Origin: Conexibacter woesei DSM 14684
GTDB taxonomy: Bacteria; Actinomycetota; Thermoleophilia; Solirubrobacterales; Solirubrobacteraceae
Reading direction: 5' to 3'
DNA: 64,000 nucleotides
Assembly: GCF_000025265.1 (NCBI RefSeq)
Contig: NC_013739.1
Location: 1,860,001 to 1,924,000 of the forward strand
The notes beneath the pieces were generated by a model, which saw only the letters and a program-made list of their open reading frames with translations, did not search any database and had not been told where the DNA came from. Positions within the stretch are counted from its first letter, which is position 1. Each line of letters begins with the position of its first letter. Positions 15,936 through 23,731 of this stretch are shown in pieces. The position numbers and the translations under genes were made by a program.

Positions 15936-16610
15936 TTGCGCGTTAGGACCCTGCTCGCGCTGGGTCTCATGACGGTCACTGCCACCTGCGCACCTGCGGC
16001 GTCCGCTGCGGTGTCGGGTGGGGCGAGCGTCACGAGCGAAGCGACGACCAGATCTCCCAAGGGCAAGAAGGCGAAGAAGTCGCCGGTGAAGGCCCCGCAG
16101 GTCCAGGAGTCGCAGCAGCAGGAGCAGGCGCCCGGTTCCGCCGGAGGCGCCGGCGTCGACTACGTGCCGCCGGCCGACACGCGCCCGACGGTGCCCGGCA
16201 GCCGCGCCGTCTTCAGAGACGGCATCGCCTACGCCCCCGCCGCCGCGCCCGTCGAGGTGCAGGAGGCCGTCTGGGCGGCGAACGACCTGCTCGACAAGCC
16301 GTACCTCTACGGCGGCGGGCACCAGGACTTCGAGAGCAGCGGCTACGACTGCTCCGGCACGGTCTCCTACGCGCTCAACGGCGGCGGTCTGCTCGGCTCC
16401 GAGCTGCCGCTCGACTCGACCGGCTTCATGTCGTGGGGCGAGCCCGGCAAGGGCGCGTGGGTGACGGTCTACACGAACCCCGGTCACGCGTTCGTCGTGA
16501 TCGCGGGGCTGCGGCTCGACACGAGCGGCCCGGGCGAGAAGGGCCCGCGATGGCGCCCCGGCAAGTACTCGACGCGCGGGTTCAAAGTGCGTCATCCCGA
16601 ATACTTCTAG
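15936..16610 (+). CDS. Secreted NlpC/P60-type peptidoglycan endopeptidase
   Basis: 224-aa exported cysteine peptidase expected to cut peptide stems of peptidoglycan. TTG 15936 is chosen: AAAGAGGAAG precedes it at 4-6 nt, it starts the signal peptide (LRVRTLLALGLM...CAPAASA|AV), and longer frames would run into the riboswitch. A Lys/Gln-rich linker follows, then the NlpC-like domain with Cys139 (YDCSGTVSYAL), LDSTGFMSWGEPG and His184 (GHAFVVIAG). The domain is a shortened version. Controlled by the c-di-AMP riboswitch just upstream. Confidence 0.88.
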   Translation: MRVRTLLALGLMTVTATCAPAASAAVSGGASVTSEATTRSPKGKKAKKSPVKAPQVQESQQQEQAPGSAGGAGVDYVPPADTRPTVPGSRAVFRDGIAYAPAAAPVEVQEAVWAANDLLDKPYLYGGGHQDFESSGYDCSGTVSYALNGGGLLGSELPLDSTGFMSWGEPGKGAWVTVYTNPGHAFVVIAGLRLDTSGPGEKGPRWRPGKYSTRGFKVRHPEYF

Positions 16611-16721
16611 GCGTCACGCAGCGGTTTCCCGGCAAGTCCGGGGGTTTGCCGCCCTCCCGCGAGCAGTCCTGCTCGGTACGCTTGACCCTCTGATCCACGA
16701 ACCTTTCCAAGGAGGATCCTG

Positions 16722-17513
16722 ATGGCCGGCCTGTCCGGGCGCTTCTCCACAGTCGTCAAGTCGAAGATCTCGAAGCTGCTCGACAAAGCAGAGGATCCTT
16801 CCGAGACGCTGGAGTACAGCTACCAGAAGCAGATGGAACTGCTGCAGAACGTGAAGAAGGGGCTCGCGGACGTCGTCACGTCCAAGAAGCGCCTTCAGCT
16901 GCAGTCGCAGAAGATGGAGCAGCAGGTCGTCAAGCTCGACACGCAGGCGCGTCAGGCGCTCGCGGCGGGCAACGAGGAACTCGCGCGCGTCGCGCTGGAG
17001 CGCAAGGGCGCGATCCAGGGCGAGCTGCAGGGGCTCGACACGCAGATCGCCGAGCTCGAGCAGCAGCAGCAGTCGATGGTCGACAACCAGGCCAAGCTGC
17101 AGTCGAAGATCGAGGCGTTCCGCTCCAAGAAGGAAGTCGTCAAGGCGCAGTACTCGGCGGCCGAGGCGCAGGTGCGGATCTCCGAGGCGGCGACCGGTGT
17201 CGGCGAGGAGATGGCCGACGTCGGCCTCGCGATGCAGCGCGCGCTCGACAAGACCGAGAACATGCGCGCTCGCGCGGGCGCGATGGACGAGCTGGAGAAG
17301 GCCGGCGCCTTCGACGACCTGACGCAGATCGGCGACGGCGGGGACGACATCGACCGGCAGCTCGCGCAGCTCAGCACGGGCAGCGGCGTCGACAGCGAGC
17401 TGGAGAAGATGAAGGCCGAGCTGGCCGGCGGCAGCACGCCCGCGCCCGGTCAGATCGGTGCTGGCGAGGGCGAGGGCGGCGCCGGCACCGGCGGCAAGGA
17501 GCAGTCGGCATGA
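16722..17513 (+). CDS. pspA: PspA/IM30 membrane stress protein
   Basis: 263-aa PspA-family protein (ESCRT-III-like) that binds and stabilises stressed membranes. Nearly all helical: amphipathic N-terminal helix (LSGRFSTVVKSKISKLLDKAEDP), then long coiled coil to about 215, and a Gly-rich C-terminal tail specific to this version. AAGGAGG lies 7 nt before ATG 16722. Overlaps the next gene by ATGA. Confidence 0.94.
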   Translation: MAGLSGRFSTVVKSKISKLLDKAEDPSETLEYSYQKQMELLQNVKKGLADVVTSKKRLQLQSQKMEQQVVKLDTQARQALAAGNEELARVALERKGAIQGELQGLDTQIAELEQQQQSMVDNQAKLQSKIEAFRSKKEVVKAQYSAAEAQVRISEAATGVGEEMADVGLAMQRALDKTENMRARAGAMDELEKAGAFDDLTQIGDGGDDIDRQLAQLSTGSGVDSELEKMKAELAGGSTPAPGQIGAGEGEGGAGTGGKEQSA

Positions 17514-17788
17514 TCGTCCGGATCGCGACGGAGGGCCAGTACAAGCTCGCCGACGAGGCCGCCGACCGCCTGAACAAGCTCGACAACGACGCCGTCGCGG
17601 CCGCGGAGGCTGGCGACGAGCCGCGCTTCCTCGAGTTGTTCGCGCAGATCATCTCCGTGATCCGCACCGAGGGCACGCCGCTCCCCGCCGACGAGCTGCA
17701 CGGCTCGGACGTGATCGTCCCGCCGCCGGACACCTCCTACGAAGAGGCACGGCACGAGTTCACGGGCGATGGCCTGATCCCGGGCTGA
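17510..17788 (+). CDS. pspAA: PspA-associated protein PspAA
   Basis: 92-aa protein with the PspAA pattern: MIVRIATEGQYKL, LNKLDNDAVAAAEAGDEPRF, FAQIISVIRTEGTPLPADEL and SDVIVPPPDTSYEEAR. In known genomes it sits directly after pspA and often with pspAB and a metalloprotease, as here. ATG 17510 overlaps the pspA stop, so it is coupled. Confidence 0.88.
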   Translation: MIVRIATEGQYKLADEAADRLNKLDNDAVAAAEAGDEPRFLELFAQIISVIRTEGTPLPADELHGSDVIVPPPDTSYEEARHEFTGDGLIPG

Positions 17789-17823
17789 CCGCCCACTTCA
17801 GCGGACAGATTCAGCAGCACCGA

Positions 17824-17850
17824 GCGCCGGCCGAGAGGCCGGCGCTTCGC
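17824..17850. terminator. Bidirectional terminator between pspAA and pspAB
   Basis: Perfect 9-bp stem GCGCCGGCC/GGCCGGCGC with GAGA tetraloop followed by TTCGCGTTCT, between convergent stops. Confidence 0.7.
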
Positions 17851-17854
17851 GTTC

Positions 17855-18427
17855 TCAGATCGGGATGCCCCAGAGCGGGAACCAGCGCTCCAGCTCGGCT
17901 TCGAGCGGCAGCTCGGCGCCGATCTGCGCCTTGACGCGCAGCTCGGCCTCGCTGTCGCGCTGCTGCTGGCCGCCGGAGGGGACGAACGGGTAGAACGACC
18001 CCCGCTTGTAGTTGTAGATGAAGTAGAGCGGTCTGCCCTGGGGGCCGGTGAACGCGAACACGGCGCAGAGGATGCGGTCGCCGTAGCCGCCCGCCTCCAG
18101 CGCCCCGCTGACCGCGTTGATGCCGACGACGAGGTCGTCGAAGTCCGGGTCTCTCAGCACGATCCAGCGGTAGCCGTACTCGTCGTCTTTTGACTCGACC
18201 GAGGTGTCGGAGTCGCCCGACAGGCCCTCGACGACCTCGACCATGTCCTTCACGATCTGGTCGAAGTCGGCCGTCGCGAGCGCCTGGAAGACGATGCCCG
18301 CGCGTCCGGCCGAGTTGATCCCCAACTCGGTCTCGAACTTGACGTTTGCGGTCGTCATCGCGAACAGCCGGTCGGGGGCGGGTCTGGCCAGCTTGCGCTT
18401 GCCGGTGAGAACGTCGAAGAGACCCAT
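17855..18427 (-). CDS. pspAB: PspA-associated protein PspAB
   Basis: 190-aa protein starting MGLFDVLTGKRKLARPAPDRLFAM (in part), the hallmark start of PspAB, with DDEYGYRWIVLRDPDFDDLV and FAFTGPQGRPLYFIYNYKRG. Function not known; linked by phylogenomics to PspA/HtpX membrane stress systems. Starts 3 bp after the htpX stop. Confidence 0.88.
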   Translation of the reverse strand: MGLFDVLTGKRKLARPAPDRLFAMTTANVKFETELGINSAGRAGIVFQALATADFDQIVKDMVEVVEGLSGDSDTSVESKDDEYGYRWIVLRDPDFDDLVVGINAVSGALEAGGYGDRILCAVFAFTGPQGRPLYFIYNYKRGSFYPFVPSGGQQQRDSEAELRVKAQIGAELPLEAELERWFPLWGIPI

Positions 18428-18430
18428 CGA

Positions 18431-19318
18431 CTACGCCGCGCCCTGCAGCTGCGACTCGAGCCGGCTCAGCGCCTCGATCCGCTTCTCCATCGGCGGGTGG
18501 GTGGAGAAGACGTTCATCAGCGATCTCTTCGCGTGCGGCGGGAAGATGTAGAACGCCGCCAGCTCCTCGGAGGAGCGCAGGTCGCGCTGCGGGATCCGCT
18601 CCATCCCGCTGCTGATTCTCATCAGCGCCGAGGCGAGCGCGCTCGGGCGGCCGGTGATGATCGCCGCACCGCGGTCGGCGGCGAACTCGCGGTAGCGCGA
18701 GAGCGCCTGCAGCAGCAGGAACGAGACGATGTACACGACGACCGAGACGAGGATCACGACCATCATCGAGGGACCGTCGTCGTCATCGCTGGAGCCGCCG
18801 AAGAAGAAGCCGAACTGGACGATGTAGGAGGCGATCGCGGCGAAGAAGCTGGCGATCGTCATCACCATCACGTCGCGGTTCTGCACGTGCGTCAGCTCGT
18901 GCGCCATGACGCCCTCGAGCTCGGCGGGGGAGAGCAGGTCCATGATCCCGGTCGTCGCGCAGACGGTCGCCTTCTTCGGCGAGCGGCCGATCGCGAACGC
19001 GTTCGGCATCGGCGTGTTGGCGACGGCGACGCGCGGCTTCGGGAGGTTCGCCTGCACGCACAGCCGCTCGACCATCGCGTGCAGCTGCGGCGCCTCCTGG
19101 GGCGTCACCTCGCGTGCGCCCATCGCGTGCAGCGCGAGCTTGTCCGAGGCGAAGAACTGCAGCGCGAGCATGCCGAGGATGACCACGAGCAGGAAGGTCA
19201 TCCCGGACGCGACCACGACGCCGATCAGCACGACGTACACGAGGCCGAGCAGGAACATGGTCAAGGTCATCCGGACTTGGAGTCCTGTGTCCTTGCCGAA
19301 CGACGTTGAGCGGGGCAT
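18431..19318 (-). CDS. htpX: Zinc metalloprotease HtpX (M48)
   Basis: 295-aa inner-membrane protease that degrades damaged membrane proteins. Two N-terminal membrane helices (about 17-60), HELTH zinc site at 140-144, two central helices around a GGSSDDDDG loop, YREFAADRGAAI supplying the third ligand, and C-terminal FSTHPPMEKRIEAL. ATG 19318 is preceded by AGGAGG at 8 nt. Together with pspAB it faces the pspA-pspAA unit, giving a four-gene envelope-stress set. Confidence 0.94.
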   Translation of the reverse strand: MPRSTSFGKDTGLQVRMTLTMFLLGLVYVVLIGVVVASGMTFLLVVILGMLALQFFASDKLALHAMGAREVTPQEAPQLHAMVERLCVQANLPKPRVAVANTPMPNAFAIGRSPKKATVCATTGIMDLLSPAELEGVMAHELTHVQNRDVMVMTIASFFAAIASYIVQFGFFFGGSSDDDDGPSMMVVILVSVVVYIVSFLLLQALSRYREFAADRGAAIITGRPSALASALMRISSGMERIPQRDLRSSEELAAFYIFPPHAKRSLMNVFSTHPPMEKRIEALSRLESQLQGAA

Positions 19319-19404
19319 GAGCGGCGATCCTCCTGAGTGCAGGTCTGCACGCAATGATCGCAGAACGCGATCAGGCGCTCATAAGCTCGTCGGGCGCGCA
19401 GCCG

Positions 19405-20172
19405 CTACGGCTCGCCCCACGCGAGCCGGCTGCCCGCGTGCGACTCCGCGCCGAAGACGTCGTCGAGCAGTGGCGCGGGATCCGTCACGCCGAAGCGCGC
19501 CTGCAGGTGCGCCTCGACGTCGGCGCGCGGCGAGCCGCCGACGGCCATCTCGATCGCGACGAGGCGGGCGGCGTTGGAGACCTCGCCGCCGTTGGCGGTC
19601 GGCGCAGCGGGAGCGGCGGTCGGCGCGGGGGCCGGCTCCTGGGCCAGCACGGGGCGCGGGCGGTCCGCGGTGCGCGCCCATTCCGGCTGCGGATGCGCTG
19701 CGAGCTGCGGCTCCGGCGCTGCGGCGGGCTCCGGCGCTGCGGCGGGCTCCGGCGCGGCGCTGTGCGGCGCGGCGGGGGCAGGCTCGGGCCGGGGCTCCGG
19801 GCCGCGCGGTGCGGCGGCACGGGGCCACGGCGTCCGCGGCAGCGCCTCGCCAAGCTCGCGCTCGTCGCGGCGCAGCTCCGCGTTCAGCGCGGCGGTCGCG
19901 TCGGCCAGCTCGTCGGCGAGCCGGCGCGTCGCGGCGCTGAGCGACTCCAGCCGCGCGGCGCGAGCGGCCGCCTCGGCGTCGACGTGCAGGCGGGTCGCGG
20001 CGAGATAGCGCCGCACCTCGTCCTCCGCGGCGCGGCGGCGATCCTCGATCGCGCGCTCGGCGGCGCGGGCCTCGCGTTCGGCCGCGTGCACGATCGCTTC
20101 GATGTGCGAGGCGACGTCTCCGCCGAGCGTGCTCGGGGGACGCTCGAAGCTGTCGTCACGGCGGGTTCCCAT
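19405..20172 (-). CDS. DivIVA-like coiled-coil protein
   Basis: 255-aa soluble protein. ATG 20172 chosen; the longer frame would enter the riboswitch. Residues 15-110 are one long charged coiled coil (VASHIEAIVHAAEREARAAE onward) like DivIVA/Wag31 C-terminal parts. Then a disordered Pro/Ala/Glu linker with PEPAAA repeats, and a compact C-terminal segment SNAARLVAIEMAVGGSPRAD ending LLDDVFG, which I know as a recurring tail in Thermoleophilia coiled-coil proteins. The usual N-terminal DivIVA crescent motif is not seen, so this is an inference from architecture. Possible role in polar or septal organisation. Confidence 0.6.
   Translation of the reverse strand: MGTRRDDSFERPPSTLGGDVASHIEAIVHAAEREARAAERAIEDRRRAAEDEVRRYLAATRLHVDAEAAARAARLESLSAATRRLADELADATAALNAELRRDERELGEALPRTPWPRAAAPRGPEPRPEPAPAAPHSAAPEPAAAPEPAAAPEPQLAAHPQPEWARTADRPRPVLAQEPAPAPTAAPAAPTANGGEVSNAARLVAIEMAVGGSPRADVEAHLQARFGVTDPAPLLDDVFGAESHAGSRLAWGEP
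19711..19755. repeat. 18-bp tandem repeats coding (PEPAAA)n
   Basis: CTCCGGCGCTGCGGCGGG occurs twice in full (19711-19728, 19729-19746) and half again. It codes the PEPAAA repeats in the linker of the coiled-coil protein. Confidence 0.85.
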
Positions 20173-20280
20173 ACGGCTGACGCCCGAGATTACACGCGTC
20201 AGCGAAGGAACAGGCAGGGTTGGGCGCTTTCCTGCAAGTTCTGGACCAATGTCGCAGCGCGGACATGCCACTGCTACGCT

Positions 20281-20411
20281 GGCTGCGCCGAGTCTCCCGC
20301 TGCGCGCGGGAGAGCGGGGGACCCACGGATGTTCCCACGGGGCGAATCGCGATCTGATGATCGCGTAGCGCACAGCGCGAGCCCGACAGCTAACCCCGCA
20401 GGCAGAGCCGC
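20281..20411 (+). ncRNA. Cyclic-di-AMP riboswitch (ydaO/yuaA class), copy 2
   Basis: Same ordered blocks as copy 1: GCGCCGAGTC, hairpin TCCCGC..GCGGGA, core GCGGGGGACCCAC, ACGGGGCGAATCGCG, hairpin, GAGCCCGACAGCTAACCCC, GCAGGC. Its sequence outside the conserved blocks differs from copy 1. It lies about 130 nt before the M23 peptidase gene; a GC hairpin (about 20458-20475) in the leader may serve as the expression platform. Confidence 0.92.
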
Positions 20412-20494
20412 AGCAACAGCACCGAGATGACCAACGCCACCGTCGTGATCGCCACTGCCCGCGTCCAGCCGCGGGTGCGTTCCATAACTCTGAA

Positions 20495-20531
20495 CCTGAG
20501 GTTGACCCTCAGGGGCGTCTGAACCTAGACT
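20495..20531 (+). promoter_or_regulatory. Internal promoter with 7-5-7 palindromic operator before the M23 gene
   Basis: CCTGAGG-TTGAC-CCTCAGG is a perfect inverted repeat (20495-20513) whose centre forms the -35 TTGACC (20502-20507). An 18-bp spacer leads to TAGACT (20526-20531), 11 bp before ATG. The geometry resembles MerR-family operators. Transcription from here would bypass the riboswitch and give a leaderless message. Confidence 0.55.
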
Positions 20532-20542
20532 CGCCCGTCGCA

Positions 20543-21751
20543 ATGCGCATCCGCATCCTCCTCGCCACACTGCTGCTCCCGCTGGTCGTGTGGGTCTCGC
20601 TCCCGCTCGTCTCCAGCGCCGACCCGCAGGACGACCTCGATCGCATCGAGGGCAGAATCGACGCCAAGCGCGGGCAGCTCGACCGCGTCAGAGGCAGAGC
20701 ACAGATACTCACGAGCGACATCACCGCGTTCACGCGCAGAATCGACGCGCTCCAGGGGACCGTCGACACGCTCCAGCGCAGACAGGACACGATCCAGGCG
20801 AATCTCGACGAGAAGCGCCGCGAGCTGGCGAGAACGCAGGAAGAGCTGCGCGTCACGCGCGCGCGCCTCGCGAGACTGAAGGCGCGGCTGGAGAGATCGC
20901 GCAAGATCCTCGCCGCCCGCCTCGTCGAGGTCTACAAGTCCGACGAGCCCGACATGGTCAGCGTCGTGCTCGACGCCGACGGCTTCGCGGAGCTGCTGGA
21001 GAACGGCGCCTACCTCGAGCGGATCGGCGAGCAGGACCGCCGCATCATCAGCTCGGTCAAGGACGCGAAGGCCGAGGCCGCGATAACGACGAGACGGCTC
21101 AGCGTGCTCGAGGCCAGACAGCAGGCGATCGCCGACCAGATCTACGAGCAGCGCAACGAGGTCGCGCGCGCGCGAATCGAGGTCGAGGGCAAGCGCGACG
21201 CGGTCGACCGCGTGCGCGCCGGCAAGCGCAGGCTGCTCGGCCGGATCCGCTCCCACCAGCACGAGCTGAACGAGGACATCGACGCGCTGCAGGCGCAGGA
21301 GTCGAAGATCCAGCGGCGCATCCAGGCCGCGCAGAACCCGACCTCCGGCATCGCTCCGGGGCCGATCAGAGGCGGCGGCCGCTTCATCTGGCCCGTCAAC
21401 GGCCCGATCACCAGCTCGTTCGGCTGGCGCACGTCGCCCGTGACGAGATTCCACCAGGGCCTCGACATCGGCGTTCCCGAGGGCACCCCGATCCGCGCCG
21501 CCGGCAGCGGCAGCGTGATCCTCGCCGGCGTCAACGGCGGCTACGGCAACTTCACCTGCATCGACCACGGCGGCGGCGTCTCCAGCTGCTACGCGCACCA
21601 GTCCTCGATCGGCGTCGGCGTCGGTCAGAGCGTCTCGCAGGGCCAGGTCATCGGCGCGGTCGGCAACACCGGCTTCTCGTTCGGCGCCCACCTCCACTTC
21701 GAGGTGCGCATCAACGGCTCCGCCGTGCAGCCGCTGAACTACCTCGGCTGA
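20543..21751 (+). CDS. Secreted M23 peptidase with EnvC-like coiled coil
   Basis: 402-aa exported protein. Signal peptide about 1-26 (ends SSA|DP), long coiled coil (about 30-265) as in EnvC/PcsB-type division hydrolases or their activators, then an M23 LytM domain with metal ligands visible in FHQGLDIGVPEGTP and AHLHFEVRING. A second His lies in CYAHQSSIGV. All needed M23 ligands appear present, so it is probably an active endopeptidase. Expression from riboswitch copy 2 and the internal promoter. Very AGA-rich in the coiled-coil part. Confidence 0.93.
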   Translation: MRIRILLATLLLPLVVWVSLPLVSSADPQDDLDRIEGRIDAKRGQLDRVRGRAQILTSDITAFTRRIDALQGTVDTLQRRQDTIQANLDEKRRELARTQEELRVTRARLARLKARLERSRKILAARLVEVYKSDEPDMVSVVLDADGFAELLENGAYLERIGEQDRRIISSVKDAKAEAAITTRRLSVLEARQQAIADQIYEQRNEVARARIEVEGKRDAVDRVRAGKRRLLGRIRSHQHELNEDIDALQAQESKIQRRIQAAQNPTSGIAPGPIRGGGRFIWPVNGPITSSFGWRTSPVTRFHQGLDIGVPEGTPIRAAGSGSVILAGVNGGYGNFTCIDHGGGVSSCYAHQSSIGVGVGQSVSQGQVIGAVGNTGFSFGAHLHFEVRINGSAVQPLNYLG

Positions 21752-21788
21752 CGACCGCCGCCGCCTCGCGCACGGTACGCTCCGTCCC

Positions 21789-22604
21789 GTGCTGAAGGAG
21801 ATCGACGTCTTTGGGCTGCAGCTGCAGACCTTCGGCATCTTCTTCGCCCTCAACTTCCTCTGTTGGGCGGCGGTGATAGCGCGACGCCTGAAGGAGATCG
21901 ACAAGCCGGTCGACTGGGCGTACGAGATCCTCTTCGTGGCGCTGATCGGCGGCCTGATCGGCGCGCGCGGCTACTACCTGCTGCAGAACTCGGACGAGCT
22001 CGACGGCGACGTGCTCGGGAGCCTCTTCTCCGGCTCCGGGCTGATCTGGTACGGCGGCCTGTTCGGCGGCGTCGTCGCGGTGCTGATCTGGGCCAAGTGG
22101 CGCGACTTCGTCTCGATGAAGCTGCTCGACATGGCCGCGATAGGCCTGCCGCTCGGCTACGCGATCGGCCGCATCGGCTGCCAGATCTCCGGCGACGGCG
22201 ACTACGGCAAGGACTCGACGCTGCCGTGGGCGATGGGCTACCCGGACGGAGCCGTCCCGACCGATCCCGGCGTGACGGTCCAGCCGACGCCGATCTACGA
22301 GACGCTGTCGATGGGCCTGCTCGCGCTGGTCCTGTGGCACCTGCGCGACCGCTTCAAGCCGGGCACGCTGTTCGGCTTCTACCTCGTCGGCGCCGGCCTG
22401 GAGCGCTTCCTCGTCGAGTTCGCGCGGCGCAACGACTCCGTCGTCGGCTTCATGACGGCCGCGCAGGTGGAGAGCCTCGGGATGCTCGTCCTCGGCGTCG
22501 TCTGGCTGCTGGTGATGCGGGCGCGCAACGGCGGCGACCTGCGCGCCGAGGAGCCGGCGCCGGCGCCTGCCAGACGCGGCAGACGGCGTCCCGCGACTGC
22601 CTGA
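21789..22604 (+). CDS. lgt: Prolipoprotein diacylglyceryl transferase
   Basis: 271-aa polytopic membrane enzyme that transfers diacylglycerol to the lipobox cysteine of prolipoproteins. Signature GRIGCQISGDGDYGKDS-type motif present, also LIWYGGLFGG and GLERFLVEFAR. GTG 21789 start with TACGCT at 21776-21781. It would process the lipoproteins coded in this window. Confidence 0.95.
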   Translation: MLKEIDVFGLQLQTFGIFFALNFLCWAAVIARRLKEIDKPVDWAYEILFVALIGGLIGARGYYLLQNSDELDGDVLGSLFSGSGLIWYGGLFGGVVAVLIWAKWRDFVSMKLLDMAAIGLPLGYAIGRIGCQISGDGDYGKDSTLPWAMGYPDGAVPTDPGVTVQPTPIYETLSMGLLALVLWHLRDRFKPGTLFGFYLVGAGLERFLVEFARRNDSVVGFMTAAQVESLGMLVLGVVWLLVMRARNGGDLRAEEPAPAPARRGRRRPATA

Positions 22605-22631
22605 GCGCCCGGTTCTGCGCGCAAAGTGCGT

Positions 22632-22666
22632 AAAACCTGCTGATCGGGCGCGCAAAACCTGCTGAT
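22632..22666. promoter_or_regulatory. Direct repeat, possible operator
   Basis: AAAACCTGCTGAT occurs at 22632-22644 and 22654-22666, exactly 22 bp apart (about two helical turns), both preceded by GCG/CGC. It lies in the promoter region of the Gly-rich protein. Confidence 0.4.
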
Positions 22667-22740
22667 TGCACGAGAAGTTTCTCTTTGCGCGCGGGGAGGC
22701 CTATCCTCGCTCGTCCAGGGGGCGACGTCAGGGGTGACGG

Positions 22741-23664
22741 ATGCGTGCCACGCGGGCTTACATCGCAGGACTCGGAACGGCTGGAGCGCTGCTCGCCGCC
22801 GCGGCCTGCATCTTCGTGATCGCTTCGGCGCTCGTGGCGTTCAACGGCTGGCCGGGCACGACGCTCGACGCCCAGACGCGAACGGTCGACGAGCCCGGCC
22901 CGCCGACCGCCGCCTCGCAGTCGCCGCTCGGCGGCACCGCGTTCGCCGCGTTCGGCCCCGTCGGCGGTGCGCCTGACACGGCCGGCGGCGGTGGCGTGGC
23001 CGGCGCGGACGCGGGCGCGGGCGACGGGGCGGCCGGCGGCGACGGTCCCGCCGGCGCGGGCCGCGGCCAGGGCACCCTTCCCGCCGGACCGCGGACCGAC
23101 GACGGTGACCAGCCCGGCTCGACGCCCCAGGACGGCGGCGGGCAGGGCGACGGGAACGGCGGCGGAGCCGGCGGTCAGCCGCCAGGCTCCGCGCCGCAGG
23201 GCGGCGCCAGCAACGCCGGACAGCCGTCCAACGCACGGCCCGACGACGGTGACGCCGGCAACGGCGGAGACGGCGGCGGTGGCGGCGGTGGCGGTGACGG
23301 CGGTGACGGCGGTGGCGGCGACGGCGGCGGGGGAGACGGCGGCGGCGAGCCCGCGCCGCCCGCGAGAACGCCGCCGCCGCCGAACGCGGGCGCCCCGAAC
23401 CTCGGCGACACCGTCCGCGACACGACGGACGGGCTCGGCGACACCGTCGCGCAGACCGGCAGAGGCCTCGACCAGACCGTCCAGGGCGTCACCGGCTCGC
23501 TCGGCGAGGTCGTCAGACAGGTCGACCCGGGCCTGGGCGAGACGGTCCAGCAGACCGGCGGCGCGGTCGGCGGTCTCGTGAGAGGCACGACCGACCTCGT
23601 CGACGGCGTGCTGAGAGGCACCGGCGGCGTCGTCGGCGGCCTGCTCGGCGGCACGAGAAGATAG
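22741..23664 (+). CDS. Gly-rich membrane-anchored or secreted protein with C-terminal repeats
   Basis: 307 aa. N-terminal hydrophobic helix (about 8-36) acts as anchor or signal. Residues 60-215 are almost only Gly, Asp, Ala and Pro, surely disordered. Residues 220-305 contain 11-residue-like repeats based on LGDTV, GLDQTV, LGEVV, LGETV, GLVRGT, an apolar amphipathic pattern that may pack on a surface or membrane. No family recognised. A wall-spanning tether is a reasonable guess. Confidence 0.7.
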   Translation: MRATRAYIAGLGTAGALLAAAACIFVIASALVAFNGWPGTTLDAQTRTVDEPGPPTAASQSPLGGTAFAAFGPVGGAPDTAGGGGVAGADAGAGDGAAGGDGPAGAGRGQGTLPAGPRTDDGDQPGSTPQDGGGQGDGNGGGAGGQPPGSAPQGGASNAGQPSNARPDDGDAGNGGDGGGGGGGGDGGDGGGGDGGGGDGGGEPAPPARTPPPPNAGAPNLGDTVRDTTDGLGDTVAQTGRGLDQTVQGVTGSLGEVVRQVDPGLGETVQQTGGAVGGLVRGTTDLVDGVLRGTGGVVGGLLGGTRR

Positions 23665-23731
23665 GCGGGGACCGTCACGGCGTGTGACCGCGGCGCGGGC
23701 TGGGGTCCCGAGCCGGCATAATCACGCCGCC

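Noticed and set aside
20427-20522. 31-codon ATG frame between riboswitch 2 and the M23 gene
   Set aside because: No convincing Shine-Dalgarno and it runs through the internal promoter palindrome; could be chance.
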